A stretch of DNA of 64,000 bases from Ferranicluibacter quercicola (GCF_021168455.1 NZ_JAJOZR010000013.1:1-64000); one strand, 5' to 3'. Counted from the stretch's first letter, positions 25,126 to 34,123 are shown. Translations and numbers: made by a program. Notes: generated from the sequence alone by a model not told the origin.

Positions 25126-25655
25126 GCATGGCCTCACAGTCCTTGGCGGACATTACATTGACGGGAACATGCCGACGTCACGACCCTTGACCGGGCGTGG
25201 CGTTCTTTCCGGGAGCGCGCGGTCAGCATCGCGATCGCTCCGGCGCAGCCGCGGCCCGGAAACGGGCCTGGCTGCGACACTCTTTCGTCCGTCGCGTCGG
25301 GGGGGCGTCATCGCCGGCAACGCCGACGCCGCATGCTCCTCCCCCGGCAGCATCCGGTGTCCTCGCGACCGTTCCGTCTGCCTTACATCGCCAGGCGCCG
25401 CCTGTGACGCATTCGGCTTCGCTGTCGCGCATCGCACCAGCTGCGTCACGTTCTCCTGACACCCACCTCGATCGCAGGAGATATGCAGCAACCCGATTAC
25501 CGACAATGCCACAGCGGGCTTAATGCACCCTTAAGCCCCGAAAGCCCGCGCTTTGTCCCTGCCCTTCCCGTCCCCGTCCGGATCGCGCAGGGGATATCCC
25601 GGTCCCTCGGCCATCCAGTCCTTGGCGGCGACGCGGGAATGGCGGAGAATGCACC
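25126..25655. other. Long divergent intergenic region
   Basis: At 530 bp this is the longest gene-free stretch of the window, between the PAS/receiver gene and mutL. An open frame at 25197-25523 (+) has Ala/Pro/Arg-rich shadow composition and no ribosome site. The only clear motif is the inverted repeat at 25516-25538. Both promoters must lie here. Confidence 0.45.
25516..25538. promoter_or_regulatory. Inverted repeat with CtrA-like TTAA-N7-TTAA
   Basis: GGGCTTAA and TTAAGCCC form perfect 8-bp arms around a 7-bp spacer. The core TTAA-N7-TTAA is the spacing recognised by CtrA, the alphaproteobacterial cell-cycle regulator. It lies 118 bp upstream of mutL and about 390 bp upstream of the PAS/receiver gene. 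Binding is inferred from the motif alone. Confidence 0.45.
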
Positions 25656-27536
25656 ATGGCCATTACCCTCCTTTCCGAAACGCTCATCAACCAGATCGCC
25701 GCCGGCGAAGTCATCGAGCGGCCGGCGAGCGCTGCCAAGGAGCTGATCGAGAACGCGCTCGACGCCGGCGCCACCCGCATCGAGATCGCGACGGCCGGCG
25801 GCGGCAAGACGCTGCTGCGCGTGGTCGACAATGGCTGCGGCATGGGGCCGGACGATCTGGCGCTCGCGGTGCGGCGGCACTGCACCTCAAAGCTCGGCGG
25901 CGGCCTGTTCGACATCCGCACACTCGGCTTTCGCGGCGAGGCACTGCCCTCGATCGGCTCCGTCGCGCGCCTGACGATCGCGAGCCGCCCGGCCGGCAGC
26001 GACCATGGCGCCGAAATCGCCGTGCATGGCGGGGTGGTGCAGGCGGTGCGGCCGACACCGGCGAACCACGGCACGGTGGTGGAGGTGCGCGACCTCTTCT
26101 TCGCCACGCCGGCCCGGCTGAAATTCATGAAGACGGAGCGGGCCGAGGCGGCGGCGATTTCCGAGGTGGTGCGGCGCATGGCGATCGCGTTTCCCGGCGT
26201 GCGCTTCCTGCTGTCGGGTCCCGACCGCACGACGCTCGAATTTCCCGCGACCGGCGACGACCGTCTGGCGCGCATCGCCCAGGTGCTCGGCCGCGACTTC
26301 CGCGACAATGCGATCGAGATCGACGCGGAGCGTGACGCGGTGCGGCTGACCGGCTTTGCCGGGGTGCCGACCTTCAACCGGGGCAATTCGCTGCACCAAT
26401 ATGTGTTCGTCAACGGCCGGCCGGTCCAGGACAAGCTGATCTTCTCGGCCCTGCGCGGCGCCTATGCCGAAACCATTCCGCATGGGCGCTATCCCGTCGC
26501 GGTCCTGTCGATCACGATCGACCCGGCGCTGGTGGATGTGAACGTGCATCCGGCGAAATCGGACGTCCGCTTTCGCGACCCCGGCCTCGTGCGCGGCCTG
26601 ATCGTCGGCGCCATCCGCCAAGCGCTGGCGGTCGATGGCGACCGGTCCTCGACGCTCGGCGCGCGCGGCCTGATGGATGCCTTCCGGCCGCAGGGTGCTG
26701 CCGCCGCGGGTTTCGCCGCCACGGGTTTCGCCTCTGCCCCCCGCTCCCCCGGCGGTTATGGCGGCCAGACCGCGTACGGGCAGGCGCCGTCGGCCCTCTG
26801 GTCGGCAGACCGGTCCCCCTACCGGCCGCTGGAGACGGAGGGCCGTGGTTTCGGCGAAGCCGCGCAGGCTGCCTTCGGATCCTTCGTACCCGCCGCACGG
26901 ATGGCGCCGGAATCGGCAGGAGCGGAACCGACGGTGCCCGGGACGGCACTGCCCGACCATCCGCTGGGTGCCGCACGGGCACAGCTGCACGAGAACTACA
27001 TCGTCGCACAGACGGGCGACGGGCTCGTGATCGTCGATCAGCACGCCGCCCACGAACGTCTCGTCTACGAGAACCTGCGCAAGGGGCTCTCGACCAAGGC
27101 CCTGCCCGCGCAGGCGCTCCTGATCCCCGATATCGTCGATCTCGCGGAGGACGACTGCGACCGGCTGATGGTGCATGCCGAAGAGCTTTCGCGGCTGGGG
27201 CTGACCATCGAGCGCTTCGGCCCGGGCGCCGTCGCCGTGCGCGAGACGCCGGCCATGCTGGGCGAGATCGATGCGGCGGGGCTCATCCGGCAGCTGGCCG
27301 ACGAGCTGGCGGAATGGGACACGGCCAACGGCCTTGCCGGCCGGCTGGAGGCGCTCGCAGCCACCATGGCCTGCCACGGCTCGGTGCGCTCGGGCCGCCG
27401 GCTGCGGCCGGAAGAGATGAATGCCCTGCTGCGCCAGATGGAGGCGACGCCCGGCTCCGGCCAGTGCAATCACGGACGGCCGACCTATATCGAGATCAAG
27501 CTCGCCGATATCGAGCGCCTGTTCGGGCGCAGCTGA
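25656..27536 (+). CDS. mutL: DNA mismatch repair protein MutL
   Basis: 626 residues. The N-terminal GHKL ATPase has NQIAAGEVIERPASAAKELI, DNGCGM and GFRGEALPSI. The transducer domain has YVFVNGRPVQDKL and DVNVHPAKSDVRF. A Gly/Ala/Pro linker lies at about 340-430. The C-terminal dimerisation domain carries the latent endonuclease motif DQHA-x2-E-x4-E (residues 461-472) together with ACHGSVRSG and CNHGRP. This is therefore the nicking type of MutL, unlike that of E. coli, which fits a species without MutH. It starts a rightward group with the DUF2093 gene. Confidence 0.96.
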   Translation: MAITLLSETLINQIAAGEVIERPASAAKELIENALDAGATRIEIATAGGGKTLLRVVDNGCGMGPDDLALAVRRHCTSKLGGGLFDIRTLGFRGEALPSIGSVARLTIASRPAGSDHGAEIAVHGGVVQAVRPTPANHGTVVEVRDLFFATPARLKFMKTERAEAAAISEVVRRMAIAFPGVRFLLSGPDRTTLEFPATGDDRLARIAQVLGRDFRDNAIEIDAERDAVRLTGFAGVPTFNRGNSLHQYVFVNGRPVQDKLIFSALRGAYAETIPHGRYPVAVLSITIDPALVDVNVHPAKSDVRFRDPGLVRGLIVGAIRQALAVDGDRSSTLGARGLMDAFRPQGAAAAGFAATGFASAPRSPGGYGGQTAYGQAPSALWSADRSPYRPLETEGRGFGEAAQAAFGSFVPAARMAPESAGAEPTVPGTALPDHPLGAARAQLHENYIVAQTGDGLVIVDQHAAHERLVYENLRKGLSTKALPAQALLIPDIVDLAEDDCDRLMVHAEELSRLGLTIERFGPGAVAVRETPAMLGEIDAAGLIRQLADELAEWDTANGLAGRLEALAATMACHGSVRSGRRLRPEEMNALLRQMEATPGSGQCNHGRPTYIEIKLADIERLFGRS

Positions 27537-27658
27537 CGGCCGAACGCGCCGGCCGACCGGCCTTGCGAGACCGCTGGCAAAAGCCGCGGCGAAGGTTTAC
27601 AGCGGCAGGACAGGGTTCGGCCGCTCGGGCGAGCCGATCAGTCAGGGGATGAGAGACG

Positions 27659-27913
27659 ATGAACCGGTTCGAAGGCAGCGGCAACAGGATTGCGAAAATC
27701 CGGTATCTCGACGGCGATTTCAACGTCATCCTGCCGGGCTCCTTCGTCATTTGCGCCATCACCGGACGCGAGATCCCGGTCGAGGAGCTGCGCTACTGGA
27801 GCGTGGCGCGGCAGGAGCCGTATATCGACGCCCAGGCCGCCTTCGATGCGGACAAGCGCGCGGGGATCCTGCCCGGGCAGACGGGAGATGCGGGCTCTTC
27901 GGTTACGCCGTAG
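27659..27913 (+). CDS. DUF2093 family protein
   Basis: 84 residues, matching the short DUF2093 proteins conserved beside mutL or lpxK in Rhizobiales (RIAKIRYLDGDFNVILPGSF, VICAITGREIPVEELRYWSV). The function is unknown. The ATG follows GATGAGAGACG, an acceptable ribosome site, 122 bp after mutL, so it may be on the mutL transcript. The last dozen residues are poorly conserved in type. Confidence 0.85.
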   Translation: MNRFEGSGNRIAKIRYLDGDFNVILPGSFVICAITGREIPVEELRYWSVARQEPYIDAQAAFDADKRAGILPGQTGDAGSSVTP

Positions 27914-27963
27914 CGCTCGTTGCACGTCAGCCTTTGTGGCGGCGCCTCCCCAGCCTTTGCGAT

Positions 27964-28105
27964 AGCCCCTCAACCTGACCCTCTCCCCGCTTGCGGGGAG
28001 AGGGGACGTGCCCTGCTTGGGGTTTCGATGTGAGGTGAAAGCGGCGCCACGAAGTCCCTTCGCCCCGCGCGCGGGGAGAAGGTCCCGGCAGTGGGATGAG
28101 GGGCT
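27964..28105. repeat. RIME-like double-hairpin intergenic repeat, copy 1
   Basis: This 142-bp element is bounded by inverted ends AGCCCCTCA and TGAGGGGCT. It contains two large palindromes: CCCTCTCCCCGC-TT-GCGGGGAGAGGG at 27979-28004 (perfect 12-bp arms) and CCTTCGCCCCGC-GC-GCGGGGAGAAGG at 28057-28082. The layout matches the Rhizobium-specific intergenic mosaic elements (RIME). A second copy in opposite orientation lies at 56702-56877. Between convergent genes (DUF2093 and lpxK) it could also act as a bidirectional terminator. Confidence 0.85.
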
Positions 28106-28127
28106 GGCGCAGGCGCGACAGAACGCT

Positions 28128-29207
28128 TTACGATCCGCTCCGGCGCAGCAGCCGGTGGCGGGCGGCGGACAGGGCGGCGGCGATCATCTTGTCGGGGGCC
28201 GAGGGATCGTCGAAGGCGATCTCGACGTCGATGACGCGGACTTCGCGCGCGAGTTCGCCCGTGCGATCCGCCTGATGGCCGATACCGTGGCCAGCACCGT
28301 GGCCCGCGCCTTGGGTGGCATCGAGGCGAACGCGGTCCTTGGCGGTCGTCACCAGAAGCAGGCCGCCAGCATCCGCATCGTCGAGCAAGGCTGCGATCTC
28401 GTCGGCCTCCAGATGATGGTGATCCGGGAAATTGCGCGTCGTCACGATCTCCGCGCCGGTTTCGCGCACCGTCCGGTAGAACTTTTCAGGATCGGCGATC
28501 CCGGCGAAGGCGAGCACACGCCGGCCCTGCAGCGAACCGTCGTCCTCATGCACGATATCGGCCACGAAGACCGCCCGTCCGGCCCGCGCCGCAGTGCGGA
28601 TGACGGGATCGGCCGTCGTCTCCCGGCCGATCTTCAGAAGGGCGGAGGCGTGGCGCAGCTGGTGGCCGAGCGGCGCGCGCACGGGGCCGGCCGGCACAAG
28701 GCGGCCATTGCCGATGCCGCGGCGGCTGTCGATGACGAGCAGCGCATAGTCAAAGACGAGACGCGCGCTCTGGAAGCCGTCATCCATGATGATGAGATCG
28801 ACCCCTTCCGCCACCAGCCGCTGCGCGCCCTCGATGCGCTTGCGCGAAATGACGGTGGGGGCGGCGCGGGCCAGCAGCAGCGGCTCGTCGCCGACCTCCA
28901 GCGCCCGGTGATGGTGGGGATCGACGAGCGTGGTCACATCCAGCGATCCGCCATAGCCACGGCTGAGAAAGCCGGGCTTCAGGCCGCGAGCGCGGGCGGC
29001 CCTGGCGATGGCGATCGCGGTCGGGGTCTTGCCGGCACCGCCGACGGTGAAGTTGCCGACGCAGAGGACCGGAACGGGCGCGGCCCAGCGGCGGGCGCGA
29101 TCCATGCGGCGGCCGGCGATCCGCCCGTAGACCCAGGCGACGGGGGCAAGGGCCCGCGCCGCCCAGCCGGGCTTTTCCCACCAGAAGGGCGGCGCTTCCG
29201 ATGCCAT
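28128..29207 (-). CDS. lpxK: Tetraacyldisaccharide 4'-kinase
   Basis: 359 residues. LpxK adds the 4'-phosphate to the lipid A precursor at the inner membrane. An amphipathic/hydrophobic N-terminus (ALAPVAWVYGRIAG) and P-loop GNFTVGGAGKTP (Lys60) are seen, with LSRGYGG, DDGFQS and TTAKDRVRLD following as in the family. Near the C-terminus an extra His/Gly-rich insert (GAGHGAGHGIGHQ), encoded in part by a 12-bp tandem repeat, breaks the normal line. It overlaps the HAD gene stop by one base (TGATG). Confidence 0.93.
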   Translation of the reverse strand: MASEAPPFWWEKPGWAARALAPVAWVYGRIAGRRMDRARRWAAPVPVLCVGNFTVGGAGKTPTAIAIARAARARGLKPGFLSRGYGGSLDVTTLVDPHHHRALEVGDEPLLLARAAPTVISRKRIEGAQRLVAEGVDLIIMDDGFQSARLVFDYALLVIDSRRGIGNGRLVPAGPVRAPLGHQLRHASALLKIGRETTADPVIRTAARAGRAVFVADIVHEDDGSLQGRRVLAFAGIADPEKFYRTVRETGAEIVTTRNFPDHHHLEADEIAALLDDADAGGLLLVTTAKDRVRLDATQGAGHGAGHGIGHQADRTGELAREVRVIDVEIAFDDPSAPDKMIAAALSAARHRLLRRSGS

Positions 29208-29977
29208 CAGGACGTCCCGTCAAGCGTCAGGTGGTCGTCGCCCCGTGCTGCCGGCGGGTGACGGTCGAGGAGCGCCAAAAGTTCGGTGATGTCGGCGAGG
29301 CAGTGATCGCTGGCGGCGGCAAGCGACTGGCGGGAGCCGGTACCGGTCAGAACCGCGACGGTGAGGCCGGCGCCGGCATTCCGCCCCATGTGCATATCGT
29401 GATTGTTGTCACCGACGACGACGACCTGATCCGGGATGAGACCCGTCGTCGCGCAGAAGCCATGGACCATGCCGGGCTCCGGCTTCACGCCGTAGCCGCT
29501 GTCGTAGCCCGCGACATAGTCGAGGCATTCGGCAAAGCCGAAGCGTTCGGCCGTGCGGCGGATGGAGGCCTCGTTGTCGCTGGAGGCGACGCCGAGCTTG
29601 TAGCCGCGTGTCCGCAAGGTCGCAAACAGTGCGGAGAGATCGGTGACCGGCACGGCATAGGCGGCCGAGCGGGAGAAGAGGTCGTCGAGGGCATCCGTCA
29701 GGGCCTCGCGCGTCCAGGGCGCGCCGGCCTCCACCATGCCTTGCGCGATCTCCGCCGTGTTGCCGGCGGCAAGCAGGCTGTCGGCGGCCACGAAACCGGT
29801 CTGCGGATCCATGCCGCCGGCACGCAGCAGCGTGGCACCGAGATCCGCATCGTCGCGCGATGCGATGCGGGCGACCTCGTAATTCACCGGCACCCAGCTT
29901 TTGGCATAGTCGAGCAGCGTCCCGTCCTTGTCGAAGAGGATGCCGGCGATCGGTATCGGAAGCGGTGCCTTGCTCAT
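29207..29977 (-). CDS. HAD-superfamily phosphatase (Gph-like)
   Basis: 256 residues, HAD subfamily IA: nucleophile motif FDKDGTLLD, cap domain, Ser/Thr motif GVASSDN, Lys in YGVKPEPGM and metal motif VGDNNHDM. This is the phosphoglycolate phosphatase-like group; the true substrate cannot be read from sequence. The start at MSKAPLP follows GGGGAGA; a longer frame to 30058 lacks support. It lies between waaA and lpxK on the same strand, an unusual position, but the hairpins upstream suggest it may have its own promoter. Confidence 0.87.
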   Translation of the reverse strand: MSKAPLPIPIAGILFDKDGTLLDYAKSWVPVNYEVARIASRDDADLGATLLRAGGMDPQTGFVAADSLLAAGNTAEIAQGMVEAGAPWTREALTDALDDLFSRSAAYAVPVTDLSALFATLRTRGYKLGVASSDNEASIRRTAERFGFAECLDYVAGYDSGYGVKPEPGMVHGFCATTGLIPDQVVVVGDNNHDMHMGRNAGAGLTVAVLTGTGSRQSLAAASDHCLADITELLALLDRHPPAARGDDHLTLDGTS

Positions 29978-30044
29978 CTCGACGGTCTCCCCGGAATTTG
30001 AAACGCGCCGGATGACGCCGGCCGGACTGCGCTGAGCAGACTTT

Positions 30045-30060
30045 CGTTGGCAAGCCAACG
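30045..30060. repeat. Perfect palindrome upstream of HAD gene
   Basis: CGTTGGC-AA-GCCAACG has perfect 7-bp arms and lies about 70 bp before the HAD gene start. It could be an operator or part of the waaA 3' end. No T-run follows on either strand. Confidence 0.4.
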
Positions 30061-30088
30061 ATTCGTCCGCTTAGGTTATTGATTTATC

Positions 30089-30125
30089 GCAGGTTTTAAC
30101 CGTAGATCCGTTGGACGGAACCTGC
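30089..30125 (-). terminator. Hairpin immediately after waaA
   Basis: Nested arms GCAGGTT/AACCTGC and CCGT/ACGG, with a TTAA bulge, form a stem beginning at the first base after the waaA stop codon. On the minus strand it is followed by GATAAATCAATAACC, not a real U-tract, so it is at best a weak or Rho-assisted terminator. Confidence 0.4.
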
Positions 30126-31439
30126 TTAGACATCGTCGCGCGGCAACAAGCGGGCCTTCACCGTCAGCGGGTTGATATAGGGCTCCAGCCCGCGGATCGT
30201 CGCCGACAGGGCGCCGCGCATCTCGTGCACCGCCTCCTGCCCCGCCTCGATCATCTTGCGGCGCACCTCGTCGTTCGTCAGCAGGTAGTGCACGCCCTTG
30301 GCCAGCATCTCGGTGTCGCGCACGATCTTGGCGCTGCCGTTCTTGGCGAGCGTTTGGTAGGTCTCGCGGAAATTCTGGACGTTGCCGCCCGACAGGATGG
30401 CGCAGCCGAGCATGGCCGGCTCGATCGGGTTCTGCCCGCCCTCCCCGAACAGCGACCGGCCGACGAAGGCGACATCGGTCAGGCGGAGATAGAGACCCAT
30501 TTCGCCGACGGTGTCGCCAAGCAGGATGTCGGTTTCCGGCGTCACCGGATCGTTGCGGGTGCGACGGGCGACGGTCAGCCCCTTGGCGACCAGCATGGCC
30601 TCGATCGCATCGCAACGCTCGGGGTGGCGGGGCACGATGATGGTCAGAAGCGCGTTGCGCTCCTTGAGGGCCAGATGCACGGAGCCGGCGGCGGCCTCCT
30701 CCCCCTCGAAGGTGGAGATCGCCGCCCAGGTCTTGCGGGTCTCGATCTGCTGTCGGTATTGCCGGAGCACGGCGCTGTCGACCGGCGGCGCGTCGGTATC
30801 GACCTTCAGGTTGCCCGACACCATGACCGGCAGCGCACCGAGCGCGCTGAACCGTTCGGCATCGGCTTCCGACTGCGCGATCACGAGCGCCAGGTTCTCG
30901 AAGATGGCGTCGGCCAGGTTCGGGCGCTTGCGCCAGCGCGCGAAGCTGCGGTCGGACAGGCGGCCATTGACGAGGATCTGCGGGATATGCCGCTTGCCGA
31001 GTTCCATGATGGTCATCGGCCAGATCTCGCTTTCGGCGATGATCGCAAGGTCCGGTTCCCAATAGTCGAGGAAGCGGGAGACGGCCGGCTTGAAGTCGAG
31101 CGGCACATATTGGTGGATGGCGATATCGCCCAGCCGCTCGGCGACGACGCGCGCCGAGGTGGTGGTGCCGCTGGTGAGCACGACGGCGATGCCGCGGCGG
31201 TGGATTTCCTTGATCAGGGGAATGACGGACATGGTCTCGCCGACGCTGGCGGCATGGAACCAGACCAGCGGCCCCTGCGGGCGGGCAGCACTCGGAAAGC
31301 CGTAGCGTTCCTGCCGGCGGGCGCGATCTTCCTTGCCGCGCGCGGCGCGCAAGGCGAGGTAGGACCAGACGAGGGGATAGACCGCGGTTCCGACCCAGCG
31401 ATAGCCGGAGAGCGCCGCGCGCGCGAAGACGCGCGTCAT
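30126..31439 (-). CDS. waaA: 3-deoxy-D-manno-octulosonic acid transferase
   Basis: 437 residues (KdtA/WaaA, GT30). An N-terminal membrane anchor (YPLVWSYLALRAA) is followed by the catalytic-base motif FHAASVGE (Glu68) and C-terminal GTB-fold signatures (VSGNLKVD, VPRHPER, FVGRSLFGEGGQNPIEPAML). It adds Kdo residues to lipid IVA. The ATG at 31437-31439 has GGAG 8 bp upstream; the frame remains open beyond but is not coding-like. Part of the block pmbA-IMPase-DUF4170-waaA-(HAD)-lpxK, typical of Rhizobiales. Confidence 0.94.
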   Translation of the reverse strand: MTRVFARAALSGYRWVGTAVYPLVWSYLALRAARGKEDRARRQERYGFPSAARPQGPLVWFHAASVGETMSVIPLIKEIHRRGIAVVLTSGTTTSARVVAERLGDIAIHQYVPLDFKPAVSRFLDYWEPDLAIIAESEIWPMTIMELGKRHIPQILVNGRLSDRSFARWRKRPNLADAIFENLALVIAQSEADAERFSALGALPVMVSGNLKVDTDAPPVDSAVLRQYRQQIETRKTWAAISTFEGEEAAAGSVHLALKERNALLTIIVPRHPERCDAIEAMLVAKGLTVARRTRNDPVTPETDILLGDTVGEMGLYLRLTDVAFVGRSLFGEGGQNPIEPAMLGCAILSGGNVQNFRETYQTLAKNGSAKIVRDTEMLAKGVHYLLTNDEVRRKMIEAGQEAVHEMRGALSATIRGLEPYINPLTVKARLLPRDDV

Positions 31440-31530
31440 CTGGCGCACTCCGTGCGCGCCCTGCCGGGCAGGACGCTGCGGGCGGGACGCGACGGCCCGG
31501 ACACGCGCATGCCGCGTCCGCCCAATGTCA

Positions 31531-31758
31531 TCAGAGCTGGCCCGGATCGAGCAGGCGGTGCATGTGGACGATGAAGTAGCGCATATGGGCGTTGTCGACC
31601 GTCGCCTGCGCCTTGCCGCGCCAGGCATGCAGCGCGCTTTCATAGTCCGGGAAGATGCCGACCACATCCAGCTTGTCGAGATCGCGGAACTCGACGTCCT
31701 TGAGCGTCTTCAGTTCGCCCCCGAAGACCATGTGCAGCAGCTGCTTCTTTTCCGTCAT
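31531..31758 (-). CDS. DUF4170 family protein
   Basis: 75 residues, small acidic/basic cytoplasmic protein of the DUF4170 family (HMVFGGELKTLKDVEFRDLD, YESALHAWRGKAQATVDNAH). It is found next to waaA throughout Rhizobiales. Its role is unknown. GAGG lies 5 bp upstream of the ATG at 31756-31758. A longer frame upstream runs into the IMPase gene and is not used. Confidence 0.9.
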   Translation of the reverse strand: MTEKKQLLHMVFGGELKTLKDVEFRDLDKLDVVGIFPDYESALHAWRGKAQATVDNAHMRYFIVHMHRLLDPGQL

Positions 31759-31826
31759 TTTCGCCTCTTTTCGTCGTCTTATCGTGCTGTTTTCGATTGG
31801 TGATGTGCGGCATCCAGCCGGAAAGG

Positions 31827-32642
31827 TCAATGCCCGTGCAGGTCGGCGGACGCGTCCAGAAGGGCCGGCAGAGCCGGCAGCGCCGCTGCGCACAGAAGGT
31901 CGTGGCGCACGCTCGGACGGTTGTAGGTCAGGGGCCGGCCGTCGAGACCGGTGAGCACGCCGCCCGCCTGCTGCAGGATCAGATCGGCGGCGGCGAGATC
32001 CCAGTCATGGGCGTTCTTCTTCACCACGGTCCCGTCGATGCGGCCATCGGCGATCATCGCGATGCGATAGGCGAGCGAGGGAACGTGGGAGACGCGCGCG
32101 ACATCCTTGCCGTAGCCGGCTTTCAGCTTCGGCAAGAGGTCCTCGGCGATGGCGAACCGCAGCGGCTGGTCTACCACCGGCCTGGCGACATGGATGACGA
32201 CACCGTTGCGGCGCGCCTCCGATCCGTCCTTTGCCTGGTAGAGTTCGATGAGGGCCGGCGCGTAGAGCACGCCGGCGACCGGGCGGCCCTTGTGGACGAC
32301 GGCGACGCTGACGCACCAGACATCCTTGCCGGCGATGAAACCGCGCGTGCCGTCGATCGGATCGACCACGAACACCGTGTCGCAGCCGAGCCGCGCCTCG
32401 TCGTCGTCCGTCTCCTCCGACAGCCAGCCGTAATTGGGACGGGCCGAAAGCAGGCGTTCCTTGAGGATGTCGTTCGCCGCGTAATCCGCCTCGCTGACCG
32501 GCGAGCGGTCCTCGTTCTTGTAGCGGACATCCGGGTTCTTGCGGAAATAGGTCAGGGCCTTTTCGCCGGCGGCCATCGCTGCCGTGGTGATCAGGTCCAG
32601 ATCCCTGGTCCACTGATCCGGCGGGTGATGGTCGGCGCTCAT
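31827..32642 (-). CDS. Inositol monophosphatase-family phosphatase (CysQ-like)
   Basis: 271 residues. Metal-dependent phosphatase fold with Glu77 in LSEET, Asp94/Asp97 in VDPIDGT, and the second Asp motif HDWDLAAADLI. These signatures fit 3'(2'),5'-bisphosphate nucleotidase (CysQ) as well as inositol phosphatases; the family cannot be split by eye. It would remove PAP in sulfate assimilation or sulfation metabolism. The start at 32642 follows GGAAAGGAAG. Confidence 0.88.
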   Translation of the reverse strand: MSADHHPPDQWTRDLDLITTAAMAAGEKALTYFRKNPDVRYKNEDRSPVSEADYAANDILKERLLSARPNYGWLSEETDDDEARLGCDTVFVVDPIDGTRGFIAGKDVWCVSVAVVHKGRPVAGVLYAPALIELYQAKDGSEARRNGVVIHVARPVVDQPLRFAIAEDLLPKLKAGYGKDVARVSHVPSLAYRIAMIADGRIDGTVVKKNAHDWDLAAADLILQQAGGVLTGLDGRPLTYNRPSVRHDLLCAAALPALPALLDASADLHGH

Positions 32643-32776
32643 GGGCTTCCTTTCCGAATGGTCGTGCGATGTATCAGGCGATGTCCGCGTCAGACAGGCG
32701 AAGTGCGGCCAAAACATGGTGGCCGCTTCGTCATCCCAGCCTTTCGGTCTTCGCCGCAGCTGCCGTCGGGCCGGCC

Positions 32777-34123
32777 TTACTTTCCGGCGAGCGTCATGCC
32801 CTCCACGGCGATCGTCGGCGCGGCGACCGAGTAGCTGCGATCGATATCGTTTGCGAGCGTCAGGGCCATGAACATCTGCTTCAGGTTGGAGGCGATGGTG
32901 ACCTCGGAGACGGGGAAAGCGATCTCGCCGTTCTCGATCCAGTAGCCGGAAGCACCACGGGAATATTCGCCCGTCAGCATGTTGACGCCATGGCCGATCA
33001 GCTCGGTGACGTAGAAGCCGGTGCCGACGCTGCGGATCAGATCCTCGCGCGAGATATCGCCCGGCTCCAGCGCGAAATTGGTGGAGGACGGATTGACCGC
33101 CGTGCCGCTGCGCGCGCCGCGACCGTTGGTCTCCAGCCCCAGTTCCCGCGCCGTGGCGGTGGACAGGAACCAGTTCCGCAAGATCCCGTCCTCGATCATG
33201 GTCATCTTCCGCCCGGTCACGCCTTCGCCGTCGAAGGGCCGCGAGCCGGAGCCGCGCACGATCAGGGGATCGTCCGTCAGGTTGATGCCGGCTTTCAGGA
33301 TGCGCTCGCCCATCTTGTCCTTGAGGAACGTCGTCTTGCGGGCAACGGAGGCGCCGTTGATGGCGCCGGCGATGTGGCCGGCAAAGCCGCGGGAGACGCG
33401 CGGATCGAAGACGACGGTGACGTTCTTCTGCGTGTCCACCTGGCGCGGATTGACGCGGGCGGCGGCGCGCTCGCCGGCATGGCGGCCGATATCGGCGGCA
33501 CCGCGCAGGTCGGACAGGAAGAGCGCGCTGTCGAAGTCGTAGTCGCGCTCCATCTTCGTGCCCTCGCCGGCGATGGCGCTGACGGACAGGCTGAAGCGGG
33601 TACCCATATAGGCGCCGGAAAAGCCGTTGGACGTGACGAGCACGAGGCCGCCCATGCCGGTGGAGCCGCCGGCGCCACTGGTCTTGGTGACGCCGGGCAC
33701 GGCAAGGGCCGCCGCTTCGGCTTCGAGCGCGCGTTCGGTCAGCTCTTCGGTGGAGATCTCGCTGGGGTCGAAGAGGTCGAGATCGGGAACATCGCGGGCG
33801 ATGCGGGTCTCGTCGGCGAGCGTCGCATACGGATCTTCCGGGGAGGCCTTGGCCATGGCGACGGCGCGCTCGGCCAGCACCTTCAGGTCGAAGCCGGGAT
33901 TGGCGGAAACGCTGGCGACGCGGCGGCCGACGAAGACGCGGAGCGAGAAATCGTCGCTCTCGGAACTGTCGGTCGCCTCCACCTTGCCGAGGCGGACGGA
34001 AACGGAGCGCGACCGGCCCCGGAGCACGACGGCGTCGGCCTGATCGGCTCCCGCCTTTCTCGCAAGGTCCACGAGCTCTGCGGCCCGCGTTTCGAGTGCG
34101 GCGGAATCAATCGTCTGGGGCAT
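32777..34123 (-). CDS. pmbA: TldD/PmbA-family metalloprotease regulator (PmbA/TldE)
   Basis: 448 residues. It belongs to the TldD/PmbA family and lacks the HEXXH zinc motif of TldD, so it is the PmbA/TldE partner (signatures RVFVGRRVASVSANPG, DPRVSRGFAGHIAGAINGAS, VTELIGHGVNMLTGEYSRGA). TldD/TldE heterodimers degrade unfolded peptides and mature some ribosomally made peptides and antitoxins. No tldD gene is in the window. It heads the leftward lipid A block. Confidence 0.9.
   Translation of the reverse strand: MPQTIDSAALETRAAELVDLARKAGADQADAVVLRGRSRSVSVRLGKVEATDSSESDDFSLRVFVGRRVASVSANPGFDLKVLAERAVAMAKASPEDPYATLADETRIARDVPDLDLFDPSEISTEELTERALEAEAAALAVPGVTKTSGAGGSTGMGGLVLVTSNGFSGAYMGTRFSLSVSAIAGEGTKMERDYDFDSALFLSDLRGAADIGRHAGERAAARVNPRQVDTQKNVTVVFDPRVSRGFAGHIAGAINGASVARKTTFLKDKMGERILKAGINLTDDPLIVRGSGSRPFDGEGVTGRKMTMIEDGILRNWFLSTATARELGLETNGRGARSGTAVNPSSTNFALEPGDISREDLIRSVGTGFYVTELIGHGVNMLTGEYSRGASGYWIENGEIAFPVSEVTIASNLKQMFMALTLANDIDRSYSVAAPTIAVEGMTLAGK

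Noticed and set aside
25197..25523. 108-codon open frame in the mutL upstream region
   Set aside because: Ala/Pro/Arg-rich, no ribosome site, no family pattern.
27979..28082. CRISPR-like repeats
   Set aside because: Only two palindromic units with unequal spacing and no array; the element matches a RIME-type repeat.
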